This document shows, one piece after another, positions 44,451 to 57,474 of a DNA stretch of 64,000 nt. Within the stretch, counting starts at the first letter, position 1. Every line of letters begins with the position of its first letter. The position numbers and the translations under genes are program-made. The stretch lies in contig OX104128.1 of the NCBI GenBank assembly GCA_944470555.2, forward strand, positions 58,473,257 through 58,537,256, read 5' to 3'. The notes under the pieces are model-generated. The model had not been told where the DNA came from and did not search any database. It was given only the letters and a program-made list of their open reading frames with translations. The DNA comes from Heterobilharzia americana. Taxonomy: Eukaryota > Platyhelminthes > Trematoda > Strigeidida > Schistosomatidae.

Positions 44451-45900
44451 TCCCCGGGGTAGTGAAGCTGATTGTAACTCAAGGATAAATACAAGTAGAA
44501 TCTTCTTCTAAGTATTGCTTTTTCGACTGAATAGCTGCTAATGTAGAACAGTGAAAACTGTGTATTTGGCAGTTTCCCCTCCGTTGTACGAACTGCATCA
44601 TTGTATTGAATGGTGAACAGCATACTCGCCAGACTCCAAGTGACGTTCAAATCCGCTCAGTTGTATTACTGCAAACGGCCCGTTCTCAGACTTCTCCGCG
44701 AACGTCTCTAAATCAAACTGTCTTTTTTCTACACACTGAGACTCCCATTAACTCACTTCTCCACATCAAAACTCACTTCGTATTCAGCGGCCTTTGTATA
44801 TGCCCCTATGCATAACATTTACTTATTCCTCATCCCTTAGATTCTAGCTTAGACGCGTTGACGGATTTGGCCCGCCGTTCAGAAAAATAGTTTTGGCGCT
44901 ATACTTTGTGTTTATCGTCCATTAAAAGGCACTGACTACCATTTCACCATGGTTTATTGCCGATAAGGCATACTTCTTGTGAAACAACTCTTAAATCTGC
45001 ACCTGAGTTCTTTTTCTTTGAGCATTCTGTTCATATCTTGTTGCTGACTGAACAGTTTACACGTACTTAAGTCATTAAGTACACGATAAATTGTTCCATA
45101 CCAGCGTTTCTTTTTCTTTCTGATAGACAGACTCACAATGCGACGACTGTATGAGGATTACTCTGGCGTTTCACCCCAAATTCATGGCTCCATTTGGGAT
45201 TGTATCTGGAAATAAGGGCATTAAGTGCTGTTTGCATCCAAGCATACAGATCCTCCAACCAATAACAGCCACTCGCCTCGTAGTGAAGAAAACCGAAACC
45301 ATGAAGAGCCCCGACCTTAAAGACATGTTGAATGGTGCAATGATAAAACCTTACATATTGTGGGCTGTAAAATGACAGTAGTTCCTGGATTGAGTCACAA
45401 CTTTAGCTTAATTTATTCCAGTGAAGTCGTTTACAACAACATAATCCTAAACGATCGCTATGTGCTGCATGATGCGGCGCGATACTGATCCCAAGTTTTT
45501 ATCCTAGGTTCATACCAGGATGTGAATCTAATTTTATATGTTCTCTGTAAGCAACAAAAACCCATTGACCACTAGCATTTTTTCAGCTCTATTTATGCTC
45601 GGCATTTAATATGTACTTTTACTGTCTATGTGACGTATTAACCGAGGTGTTGAGGCTTAATCACATTTGCTCAACTAAAGCTCATACTGAGTGACAACAC
45701 CTACGTTGCCATTCACTATTGTTGCGCAGTGAAAGGGTTATTATCTAATGGTTGTGGCCAGCAACACGCGAATACTTGCATCCTCTGGCGGACCAGGCAT
45801 GGTGTGACGGTTCATTCTCCTTGAATTTTTTCAGCCCTACCAAGAACAGTAACATTCACATACTGCCTGTAAAGGTGGCATATGTTCGTGCAATTTGTTG
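44451..45900. other. Nothing recognised
   Basis: About 1.4 kb with no motif I can assign. Confidence 0.35.
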
Positions 45901-46700
45901 TTCAAATGTATATTATTATCATATAATATTGACGGAACGCACAAGCAGAATTCGGAGCACGTTCTCAGGGGGCCAAGAACTCAGGGTACTTCTGAGGGCT
46001 GCAGAGCTGAGGGATTTTCAGACCATTTTATCGTTACACCAACTTTCAGTTAACTAAAATCCGTAGTTGATTAATTTGAGATATATCGAGAGCATCCGAA
46101 GGGCCCTCAACAAATTTATGTTCACTATATTCTTCACAAGGTTCCAGTCTGTCACAGGGTCAGTTGTATGTGTTAGTGCAGCCTCCTACCATTCACAGAT
46201 TGGTACCTCAGCTTCGTTGACCACTCACTCACTAGCTATAAACGATACCTATTAGTTCTGGCCATTTATTTTGACATCTGCAAGGCATTCCACCGCAATG
46301 GCCATTTTTTGCTTGTGCAGAAGCCGTTTCTGAATTTTCCTCGGCAAGCGTTTGGAAGTGATGAAAACCGGGTCTTAGCTCTCTGACCTACTCTGGTTAC
46401 ATCCGCATTAATTCCGTGGAATGTGTTAGGTCCCCTACCTTTCATTATTTTTTATAGGTCCTCATAGCTCTTTCTTAAATGGTAAACCCTGGTTATCTAG
46501 CAGTCAGTAAATTAACCGCGGACTGTTTTAGGTTACATAACCGAAAAAACTCCACGGTCAATTAGCCAGCCATACCTCGCAGACCTAGTGTTCGATAATA
46601 ACAATGATACTTTGCATTCATTCCCAGTTACATGTGTGTAGGTGATAAATTCAGAAGAATTTGACATCCATAATTCTAGAGCATGGGTGTTGAGATGGTT
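45900..46700 (+). mobile_element. Very decayed LINE RT fragment
   Basis: Around 46258-46480 the plus strand reads VYFDICKAFHRNGHFLLVQK and WNVLGPLPFIIFYRSS, the RT patterns FFDF.KAFD...H..LL.KL and G.VLGPLLF.I..ND of CR1/Jockey-like elements. Frames are interrupted; limits are uncertain. Confidence 0.55.
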
Positions 46701-47109
46701 ACTTACCCAGATACATGTCTCCTAGACTGCAATCACTTTAGATGAGACGGTTAAGGATGAACTCCCATTCTCCCTTCATAGGTCTCACGCGATACACCTT
46801 TCTCATCCAATCAGGGACTTGAATCCGAACAGAAGGGTTGCTGCGGATTGCACAACCTGGTGTAAGAAGCTAAAGAAAAAGCTTTTGGAACGTCTGCCTA
46901 TGATAAAATATTTTCATCAATTTCTCTCAAGGTGGAATAAGATCTTTTTTGTAATTAGAGCCTGTTATTCATCTGTCTAGCCTTTACATCCGCCAGTCAA
47001 ATTCCACTTCTCTACTAAGCTCCTAAAGATATCAGGGACACAACAGTTGCGTTCCACAACCCTCAATATATTAGGTTGCCTCAACGTTTGAGTGGAAGAT
47101 CATGGGCGG

Positions 47110-50100
47110 TAACCACTAAGAGTAACCTCGCCTGGCTAACTAGTCCACTTGTTACTAGCCGGTCCTAAGCCCGGGGAAAGAGGGAAGGTTGGGCATAGGG
47201 CTAGCAACCCTACCCCGTAAAACAAATCTAACCGCTAAAGAAACTTCAAAGCGCAAACGAAATATAAAAAATAGTAACAAAATTATTCCTCACTGGAATC
47301 GGAGAGGTGAAATGACGCCGGTTTGTGAAAGCCTTCGGGAAGCCAATTGGCCCCTGTGTCTTCTCTCGATGAAAGCGAAAGTAAACGTGGGGACATGGAA
47401 TGTCCGTACGATGTTTGAACCCAGTAAGGCAGCCCAGATTGCAAACCAGATGAAGAGGTATCACATCGAAGTGCTTGGGATTTGCGAAAGCAGATGGAAT
47501 GGGAGTGGACTCTCCAAACTGTCAACTGGAGAATCAATAATCTACTCCGATATTGTCACCCACACGACAACCATGAGCACACTGAGTTTTCGAGTCGCTA
47601 TCATGATATCGTCAAGAGCATCGAAGGCTCTCATGCACTGGGAACCAATCTCCTCCAGGATCATGACAGCAAGATTCAACTCAAAAGGAAGGAAGGTCAC
47701 AATCATACAATGCTACGCTATACACATACAAATATTGCAGAGCAAGAGAAAAAGGAGGAATTCTACAGACAACTTCAATCAACACTGGACAAGACCTCCG
47801 TTGGCAACATCAAAATCCATTCGAATGGAAGACATGAATGCCAAACTGGGAGGGGAAAACACACGAAGAGAACTAACCATGGGTCGAGAAGCACTCGGTG
47901 AGGTGATGAACGAGAATGGAGAACTGTTTGCAGAATTCTGCGCATTCAACGATTTGGTGATTCTAGGCTAAGCAGTGTGTTCAAGCACAAGGATATCCAC
48001 AAAGCGAGCGACATGGATTTCACCAGACACTAAGACACACTACACTAAAAATCAGATCGACTTTATCTCAATCTCAAGAAAATGGAGACGCAGTCTACTT
48101 GACACAAGGTCAAGAAGGGGAGCAGATGTAGGTTCAGACCACTATCTAGTGCAAGGAACCTTCCAAATCAAGTTAAAAGCCTTCAAGGTAGCTGGTGATA
48201 GACCTCAATTCAAGTACAACACTCGGAAACTGAAGGACAAAACTACAAAGGAGATCTTCACTTCAGTCAGCCATCAAGACAAAATAGGAGATATCGAGGA
48301 ACATCCCTGAAGAAACCTGTGTGGAAGAACACTGGAAGTCTTTCAAAGAGATGTGGAAAGAAACCTGCACAGCCATATTAGTAAGAAAGAAGAAGTGCCG
48401 AGACAAGGAATGGATCTCGACGGATACCTGGAAGCTGATGGAGCAGGGAGAAGAGGATGGTGAAGCAGAAGATAAACCAGTGCAAGAATGCTCAACGACA
48501 AGAGGAACTGAGTACAATGTATAAAACACTTCACTGGACAAAGAAGTGAAGAATAGCGAGCGGAAAGACAAAAGACACTTCTACGAAACACTGGCAAGTG
48601 AAGCAGAACAGGCTGCAGGTAGGAGAGACAGAGACCTGGCAACATTGTATCAGATAACCAGGTTGCTCTATCTGGCAGGGAAGAGATCAACGCAGACGAA
48701 ACCAATGAAAGGTGATGACGGAAATTTAATTACGAAAGAAAAGAAACAAAGGGAACAATGGGCCGACCACTTCGAGAAGCTCTTGAATCGACCACCGCCA
48801 CCACATGCAACCCGTCCAGTAATACCACCTGCATCCCAGACGATGAACTACAAGTGAACATAAATCCTCCAAAGAAAATTGAAGTCCTGAACGCCATAAG
48901 GCTACTGAAATGTGGGAAAGCAGCAGGACCAGATGGAATACCGCCAGAAGCACTGAGAACAGACGCAGAGACAACAGCAGACATGCTCACACCACACCAC
49001 TATTGCAGAAGGTGTGGAGGGAAGAGAAGGTACCTGGCTAGTGATTGGAAGAAGGGTTACCTTGTCAAACTCCTGAAGAAGGGGGACCTCAGTGTTTGCA
49101 AGGACTGGCGAGGAATCACTCTCCTGTCCATCCCAAGTAAAACATTAAGGCGCATCATCCTGGAGAGGCTTAAAGATGTACTGGATTCAAAACTACGACC
49201 GGAACAGGCTGGTCGGCAGGCTTCAGGAAGTACAAATCATGTGCAGACAAAATTGCAACGCTTCGCATCACCATACAACAGAGCATAGAACGGCAATCAG
49301 CTCTCTACCTCAACTTTATCGACTTTGAGAAGGCCTTTGACAGCGTCGACCGAGAGGTAATTTGAAAACTGCTTCATTACTACGGAATACCGCAAACCCT
49401 TATCAGCCTCATTCAAAAACTATATGAAGATGCTACATGCCAAGTAATTCACAGTGAGAAGCTCAGTGATGCTTTCGAAGTGAAGACAGGAGTGAAACAA
49501 GGCTGCCACCTACAATCACGCATGATATTCCTTATTGTGGTGGACTGGATCATGCAGCAAACAGTGGGGAGCGAGAAGAGGCGGATACGCTGGACTGCGG
49601 AAGAGAACCTAGAAGACTTGGATTTCGCCGATGACTTGTGCCTGATGTCACACAAACTTGAAGATCTACAGGTGAAAACTAACAAGTTGATAGAAGAGGC
49701 AGCGAAGACGGGACTTCAAGTGAATATAGATAAGACAGAAGTGATGAAGATACCGCACCACCACCATCAACAACAACAACAAACTCCAATCACCGTCAAC
49801 GGGAGAAACTTAAAGGAAGTAACCTCCTTCACCTATCTAGGAAGCACTGTCTCAACTACAGGTGGGATAGACGAAGATGTCAAAGTCAGGATCGGAAAAG
49901 CAAGACAGGCCTTCATTAGCCTGAAACCAGTGTGGAGATCTTCTACAGTCAATATGCGGAACAAGATACGGATTTTCAACACCAACGTCAAGTCAGTGCT
50001 TCTGTATGGTTCAGAGACTTCGCGCGTCACGAAAGGGATTTCCAATAAACTACAGACATTCATCAACAACTGCTTACGCTGGCTCGTTACTGAAGATCAG

Positions 50101-50431
50101 ATGGATTGCCAGAAAGAATAAGCAACGAGGTGCTCTGGGAACGAACCAACCAAGAACCTATCACGCAACAAATATGCAGAAGGAAGTGGAGATGGATCGG
50201 GCATGCACTGAGTGGGCCGACTGAGGACATCACGCGTCAGGCCAGCCCCTCGAGTGGAATCCCCATGGGGAGCTACGAGTTGGGTGTCCGAGGGTGACAT
50301 GGAAGAGGTCGTATAAGGAGGAAATGAGAGCTTGTGGGCTGTCGTGGAACCAGGTTCAAAAGATCTCAGAGAACAGAGGTCACTGGAGGCGTGCTACTGA
50401 AGCCCTATAATCCACTAGGAACCCAAGGGAC

Positions 50432-50467
<36 letters not shown>
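47110..50467 (+). mobile_element. RTE-like LINE D, near full length, inactivated
   Basis: The most complete member of the A/B/D/E family. It has a 5' leader (CTAGCCGGTCCTAAGCCCGG at 47155-47175, shared with E), an endonuclease-RT region and a TAA microsatellite tail (50432-50467). Endonuclease: VNVGTWNVRTMFEPSK, VLGICESRWNGSG in the first 783-nt frame (47189-47971), then after a frameshift NQIDFISISRKWRRS. RT: KCGKAAGPDGIPPEAL, DWRGITLLSIPSK, RPEQAG (48758-49288), a stop-containing FIDFEKAFDSVDREVI, then LDFADDLCLMSH (49480-50121). At least five frameshifts or stops separate these parts, so it cannot act on its own. Confidence 0.9.
47189..47971 (+). pseudogene. APE-type endonuclease ORF of element D
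   Basis: 260 residues. The endonuclease proper starts around residue 62 (KVNVGTWNVRTMF). An internal frame slip turns the expected QCYAPTNNAEQEKK into QCYAIHIQILQSKRK, after which NAKLGGENTRRELTMGREAL returns to the family sequence. It ends prematurely at VILG where relatives continue GGSVF. These enzymes nick target DNA to prime reverse transcription; this copy lacks the C-terminal SDH part in frame. Confidence 0.8.
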
Positions 50468-50470
<3 letters not shown>

Positions 50471-53400
50471 GCTACTGAGAGTGCTCTTGCTTCGTCCTGT
50501 GAATAAAGTCCACGCCTTGAGTTGGAAATCGAACGATATTGTAAAACTAGCTTCGTAACAAAATATCCTCACCAATGCGACCAGCCTGAGGTAGGCTTTG
50601 TATGAAGACACATGAGTATGACAAGTTTATCGATGCCTTTCACTATTGGAATACGCACAAATAACATAGAGATATAGAATTCAAAATGGATATAAATTCT
50701 AGGTAACACACATGTATTCACAAAGTATTTACCGCGGCACTTCTCCCTCCTCATTACTGTACTGTTTCTTCTTCCACTTCTTTTTCTCGGGGGTAGACAG
50801 GAAAGCTGAAATCACACCGCTGTTCTTCGGCATCAGTCTTCAAGTAAGGTTCTGAAAATCCACTAACCAGCAGTGAATGTCCCACTTAGTTTCCTATCAC
50901 CTACATCTCCATTAGCATCAGGAACTGCCACTCAACTTCAGACACTGGACAGTAATATACAAAAAGGAGTTCAGAGCGGTTGCTAAGACACAGCCCATTC
51001 TGTCGATAAAATATGGTAGTTATTGTGATATCTACCATTCATTGGGATAAATGATGCCGCTCCGTACGCTACAGCTGCACATAACACCTGCGGATTTCAT
51101 GCATCCTAGTGTGGCGTGGTCACGCTGAATCTGCACGCCACTTTTTTACATGGTTATCAATCATGTCAATTTGGGAAATTCTTTTGTGTTTGACTCCTTT
51201 TTACCACATATTTGTATTAATACAACAACCTCCCCTATCTTTTTGACTTGTGACTCTGTCTACCAGTGATAGTACGTTCACAATTTCTGGCATACCATCT
51301 AGTGCCGTCACACGTTTTTTGTTCCGGTTAATGGACCCTAGTTTAAGAGGGCTTTAAAACGGCATAGTCTGATGCTCAGCGCTCGAAAGTCAACTGTTTG
51401 AGTAAGAAGTAGAAAAGAATCGACCTTTCCGGAATTCGCCTTCGTGGAGGAAGCTCTGCTGCACAAAATACCCCAGGTCCTGATGAACCAGGATGTCCTA
51501 TACTTTTCGTTGGAGACAGAGGCATCAAATCGGTCGTGAATAACATTAAAGACAACAGATCAGAAGTGGATAGTGTTGGGTTCATGATGTAAGAAATTCA
51601 GAGAATAGTTGAGGATTTCGGCCACTAACATATCTTCTTGGGAAACACAACAAGTCGGCTGCTAGCCATGTGGTGAAAGCATAAATTTTAATAGACTGCT
51701 CGGCGACGGAAGTGACGAAGAGACTAGCACCGTCTGGGCAGGCCACGGTTTATGACGTGCCAGACGCCTTGACCTTGGGTGTCGTTAAAAATCGGCCATT
51801 AGACCCTTGCGGTATGACAGCAACGCGCCGTGATCGTAATTGCCTTTTCAGAAGGCCAGTGTTACGTCAAGCCCACTGAGTAGCGCGTAACGAAGATACA
51901 AATCTCCAGGGTTCTCAAAACCCAAGGCGAAACCGAACAAATTGAGGGCAACTGGCTGCAAAACTAATGTATATTCAAACAGTAAGTGGACTCCGAGAAA
52001 CCTGTTCTTTACAACAAAATATATGTACAAAACTTGGTTACAAACCTTCGATTTTGACAGCTACTGCAGTTTCTGCCCAAAGGAAATACAATGGCAAAGT
52101 AAAAGAAACAGGGAACTCAACATGGTTCTACAGGCAAATTGAATGAAGTCAAAAAGTGAGTGTTCGGTGTTTTTGAATACATTAGAAGAGCAAACTCAAA
52201 ACACACTCAACGGTCAGCGAGGTCAACTTGCCTCATAATTTTTAAGTTCACTACCTCGTCTGATGCCAATAGTTGTAGTAACCTCCAGGGCCAGATATAG
52301 ATAATGAGTAGCTTTAAAATCAGTATGGTCACACGAGACGAAACTTCTTGTCAGCACAGAAGCCAACGAAGCAGTTTGATTACTTCATTACTTGTAAATT
52401 TAGAGCCAGGTGCGTGCATGAAAAGACCACGAAAAATTTCCGTTGGACTAGTATTTTTATTGCAAATACCTCTTCCTCGGTACAGTAGTTTCAAGCAGAA
52501 TTAGAATCAGGTGAACCTGATGCTTTAGTTGGTTGTGAGAAGATAACCATGGGAACCAGCTCCTCTAAGATGACTATGAGCAAGGACCCATAGGCTGACA
52601 GAAAAATCGGACCAACAGGGAAAACTTGGACGTACAAAGCTAAGTTCTTGAAGAATGATAATTTTAAGTCGCGCTTTGTCTGGTGATGGAAAAGAATACT
52701 TCGGAGAAAGAATGCCTGAAGCGCACAAACACAGGAGGTACGTTTTCTGCTGGACTCAGTCCTTTAGAAATGGGTACTACAGGAGCTCAGGGGCCTCCAA
52801 CACACGACGCTCCCCCAAACCACCTTTTTATCCCAGGGGCCATAATGTAACGTGGCACAAGATATCAAACACCCAGACATTTATGTTTAACAAACATCTA
52901 ACATTTATTTGTCTGTGAATCCCAACTATCCCGTTCAGTACTCCAATATTTGTGAACCCCATCGAGTTGTAAATCAGGTTCCGCACACCATGTACGGTCC
53001 ATGAAGCCCAGAGTTGATCCACCTCCTACTAGCAGGGGCGTGGAACTGTTTTCGTCTCCTTACACCACGTGAACGGGCTACAATTGGTTTGGGAACCAGG
53101 TGGTCGTAGAACTTGACGAAACAATGGGAAGATGTAAGTTGTCCTAACCGTGGATTCTCATACGACGGAAACTCACCATTCGCACCCCGCTGCTGAGTCT
53201 CAGTATGTCCGCAGCGTAATTACTACGTTGTCTTATAAATTAGATGCGGGAGATTTTTTTACCTGACTAGGCTCAAGAGACATCGCAAGTTACTTCACAA
53301 GCAATACGCACTTTTTTACACCTCTGCCCATTAATGCATGCTCGTTACTCAGGAAAATATCATTAGTATGACGTGATGCCCTGATACTTTATCAAGCTTG

Positions 53401-53710
53401 TGAAAATTGCGAATCACTCAAGAACTTGACTGTGCCAAATGCGAGCTTCCCTTCCTGAAGAAGTTGTCACAGCCCCCTCTCCTGTCGCTTTAAGAAGGCG
53501 GTTATATGCTTGAGTAGAGTCCTATGGTGCATATGGACTGCATAAAGGAGGCCATCCACTGTCTTACAAACTATGGACCGGGCGCCACCTATAGTGGGCC
53601 GCTTAATTAGTCACAAGACATGTAAGTGAACACTACTGTTGTCAGTTAGCTCTCATCAAGCTTTAAGCTAATACACATGAGTTTTCTCATATGTGAAACT
53701 TTGTGACTAT
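50468..53710. other. 3.2 kb without recognised gene or repeat
   Basis: Several short frames on both strands (for example minus 51376-51585 with PGSSGPGVFCAAELPPRR) but no domain or splice context that I trust. It is the longest stretch in the right half with no clear transposon. Confidence 0.4.
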
Positions 53711-54360
53711 TGTAACGGAAATTCGACCTGAAAATTCTTCCCGATCACCCTATTTGATAGTATTGACATTTATTTGAGGATTTTTACCCTCGTCATGGAT
53801 GGTGTACCTTTGATCCTAGCCGGTGTAATGTTATTTGGTTATTTGACCGTCTTCTTTTACTCCACATCCAGTATTCGCTTTTGTATGATTGAAACTTATC
53901 ATGAATGTTTCACTTTCCCATCATATGACGCTGGACTGTTGCCAAGGTGATGTTGTTTTACTGCGCCCGACATGTTGTTTTGATACAACTTACGGTTGTG
54001 CTGTGATTTGACTGTCTACTGGAAACGCTTATTTGTTGATTTGACCCTGGTAGACAGAGTTTTGATCCCTTTTGTTGGGAATATTCTTATTGACTGTCAG
54101 TACGTATTTGAACCCGAGAATGTTTTAAACTGTATAGTTACCCAACGGCACAGTTGAGTACCACAGATTTTGTTGCGAATCTACTACCGTATTACCACAA
54201 ACCGTGTTTTGATATTTATGTCCAACCGTTGACCACGCGTCACTCGAGGAAGTTCGGAAGCTATACAGTAGAACGCAGGAACCAGTCGGATTCACGTCAG
54301 TTGGCACCGCCTAGTTATTACCCGCGTTCAGGCCAAGATTATAGGGTTCTGGCCGCTACA
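53711..54360 (-). repeat. 3' LTR of F1
   Basis: Bounded by TGTAACGG on the left and CCGCTACA on the right, imperfect short inverted ends with the TG..CA termini of an LTR; 650 bp. The copy in F2 (61038-61687) has the same length. Confidence 0.75.
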
Positions 54361-57303
54361 ACCATATTTACAAGTTTAGAAGCAGAAGCAAGGTGATACC
54401 ACAGCAACCAAAATTCCAATTTTTTAGGTCGTACAAATAAACAACATTCAGTTTTACAAGTATTAGGAAGGATGCACAAAACGTATTGGTGACAGAAAGG
54501 AAACATTATTTTTAATTTAAGTGGTCTATAAATGATTTCATGCAGCCTCTACACGTCTTTCTCTCTTGAAAACTCGTTGGAACTGTCCGAGAAAAAAGAA
54601 AGCAAAAAGTGCGTACGTGGCCAGACAGCCAGGGTGTAAGGATGAAGAAAATACGCTTTGTTGCTGTCGAGAAGCATGTTATCGAGAAGACCAGAATTAA
54701 TACGGATAACTGCGTGGTGATTTTTAATAATGGAAGATACACATTTCGTGAAGGACTTATGAATAACAGTTGGTTCATTTTGACTTCACCGGCCACAAAA
54801 ACTGGTTTTAGTAGATTGAGGGCTGCCGGCTCCTGCTTGCTTATTTCTTTACCGCAAAGTATTTCTCCACTTGACTAATCATATGAGAAGGTCCTCCATA
54901 TGTTGTTTGCATACCTTTTACAGTTCCGTCGATCCAGACAAAAACAGACTCGTAGGACACCATTTGTTCATCCAGCTATTCTCAACGGCTGCTGGTGGAA
55001 GGTGGTGTGGGCTGCAAGGATGACAAGCGTTGAGTGAGTTCTCCAGTAAATGTAGAAATATCGGTGCCAGATGCATTCTGTTGGTTTACCAGGCGTCCTG
55101 GATCGTTCTGCATATCAACCGAGCTGGAGTGCATCCCGAGTCCTCTCTGGTAGTAGATCGGATTCCAAGAAGAATGATGCAAAGAATCTCACTCCATTTA
55201 GTACTGTCATTCAGTGCCATCACTGTCTTTTTAACTGTCGGTGAAACACTTTTTCCGGAACATTCTCCGCAGGGTGGTGGGCTATAGTTTGTATATGGTG
55301 TACTTCGGGGGTCGGACAAACTGCTGGAATAGTTTTGACTGGAATTGTAGGGCTCTGTCTGAAGTGAGTGCAAAAGGTACACCGAAGTTTTGAATCCCGC
55401 AACCAGAGAGAACGGGGACAGTCCTTCTGGCTGAAGCGTCACTTATAGGGCAAGCGATGGCCCACCTGGCGACTCAGTAGACTGCTGTTAGTATGAGGGT
55501 GAATGCTTTGGATGCTGGAAGGGGCCCTTCAAGATCTATACGGGCGCGTTGAACATGTCTGTTGTGTAGTTGGAATTCATGAGGCGTGTTAGTAGTGTGT
55601 CGACTCACCTTCAGGTGCTGACAGTGCAGGGATTCACGTGCCCACCTTCCGATATCTCCGTTTATCTTAGGCCACATGAAACGTTGACTAATTGGCCAAA
55701 TTGTGGCTCGCACGCCTGGATGAGATATACAGCCAGTACTGAAGCGCAGCTTTTTGTTAGGCCTATGCAACGAAAGGACTATGTACACGTAGACATATTG
55801 CAAACGATGGCAGTGTCGGATAGGGGTACTGAGACATCCCTGATGATAAGAGTGGAGTTTGTTTGGTTTACCAAGAGATCGGGGTCGCTTTTCCGTGATG
55901 TTGTGGTGTTTTTTAAGCTCCGTATCTGGTTGTCGTGTTGGGAGATCCGCAAGGATGAGAGTCAAGGAACCAGCAATGGCATTAGGATTGCCTTTGATGA
56001 ACTGCATATCTGTAGAAACCTGTGAGATATAGCGCAGTCGTCCTGCTTCTATTAACCAGTGTCTGTCTACGTATGGAAAGTATAACATGACGGCTTGTCC
56101 TCAGTGAGGGTAGTGAAATCACGACCTTGTAGTTGATGCCAAAAGTGTTTGGAGGCAAAACAGATAGATAGGAGTTCTCTCTGAAGGATACTGTATCCTG
56201 TTTGGAATGGTCCAGGATTCTTCGAAAAGGAAGCAGGTGGAAGTGCTTTAGCATCAAACGTCTGTTGTAGAACAGCTCCAGCTTTGGATTTGGAGGTATC
56301 TGTGCAAAGGATCGGGCGTGCTTCTGGGTAAGGATCCAAATTTGGCAGCTTAGCCACTCGCGATAATGCTTTCTTGGAAACTTGGGGTGCGTCGTTGCTG
56401 AAAAGGAACTTTTTTGGTTGCTCATAAGCACATTGTGGGATGAGACGTTGGTAGAAGTTGAGCACACCGAAAAAACGCCGAATTTTCTTTACTGAGCCAC
56501 GTTCGCTGTGTTGGAAGAGAGCACTGTTTTTATTGTTAAGGGGTCTTGTATCTTGATAGCCAATGTAATATCCCAAAAACTCTGACGATGGTACTCCAAA
56601 GATGCACTTGTTGGAACTAACGACTACGCAGTAACGTCGAAAGCGGTCGGACTGGAGAGCGAGATGTAGGAAGCGTTCCTCCTGCGAAGTACTCGCTATC
56701 AGGACGTCACTGATGTGAAAAAACAAAACCGAAACCCTGGGCAATCTGATCTATGAGTCGTTGGTACTACTGGGCTGCGTTTTCAAGTCCTAATGGCATC
56801 CTAGGAAACTCAAACAGTCCACAAGGAGTTATTATCTCCACTTTCAGGGTGCCTACTAGCGCAACAGGTAGTTGATAGTATGGACGGGCTAAGTCCGGCC
56901 TTGGGAACGTCTTTTTCCCACACGAGGTGAGGGAGAAATCGCGTAGGTGTGAGATGAGGTGGCGGTCAGGGACCGTTGAGTTATTCAAAACACGGTTGCA
57001 ACCGCGCGTAAGCCAGTCACGATCTTTCTTTGCCACCGCTTGCAGCGATGAAACCCAAGCGCTACTGTGCAGCCATATTATTCCCAGCTGAACCATATGT
57101 TCAAATCCCGCCCTGGCGGCTGCTGACTTGTCGGGTGGTGGGCATCGGGGTCGTGCGTGGACAGTTTGACCTTTGGTGACGATCTTATGCGCTATAATTT
57201 GGCGTGCTTCCCTGGCGTGATAATTAGGCTTCACTATGCTGAAGAAGTCTTGGAGCGGGTGTGCACATCCGGCATCCTCAGGTTTTGCGATGCGATGTGG
57301 GGG
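53711..57303 (-). mobile_element. Gypsy-like LTR retrotransposon F1, 5'-truncated
   Basis: Minus-strand Ty3/Gypsy-type pol followed by its 3' LTR (53711-54360). From the right: RT start (KGQTVHARPRCPPPDKSAAA, LPVALVGTLKVEIITPCGLF), RT end (RFFGVLNFYQRLIPQCA), RNase H (YSILQRELLSICFASKHFWH), integrase zinc finger and core (HPGVRATIWPISQRFMWPKI, RIDLEGPLPAS) and integrase C-terminus (GIRSTTREDSGCTPARLI). The usual RT box is absent or lost in the gap between 56767 and 56744. Gag, protease and 5' LTR are missing; the element ends against LINE G. Multiple frameshifts. Confidence 0.85.
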
Positions 57304-57474
57304 ATCTAGGGTTGTTCCTTGAGAAACTCCAGGCGTTACAGGTTTCCACCTGAACAGTATTCCATCAAACCTCCCTATGTGCCTTCCATCGCACAGAAAG
57401 TTCGCAGCTACGGCTTGCAATCCAGCACCGAACCCGAAGGAGGAGAGCTTTCCTAGCAACTTTACATAAGACAC
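54600..57474 (-). pseudogene. Gypsy pol remnant of F1, fused in frame to LINE RT
   Basis: Open pieces at 56767-57474, 56067-56744, 55982-56467 (overlapping frame), 55474-56088 and 55086-55442 together cover RT, RNase H and integrase, but in three frames. The first piece starts with CR1-like RT residues (SYVKLLGKLSSFGFG, FRWKPVTPGVSQGTTLDPP) belonging to element G and passes without a stop into Gypsy sequence (HRIAKPEDAGCAHPLQDFFS). In the integrase the HHCC finger is incomplete: C..C survives as CQH, with the second Cys lost. Confidence 0.8.

Noticed and set aside
47189..50121. Element D as an active autonomous LINE
   Set aside because: It has leader and tail but several frameshifts and stops in endonuclease and RT.
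55570..56025. A 151-residue plus-strand protein, present twice (also 62898-63353)
   Set aside because: It is antisense to the Gypsy integrase; its duplication follows from the duplication of the transposon.
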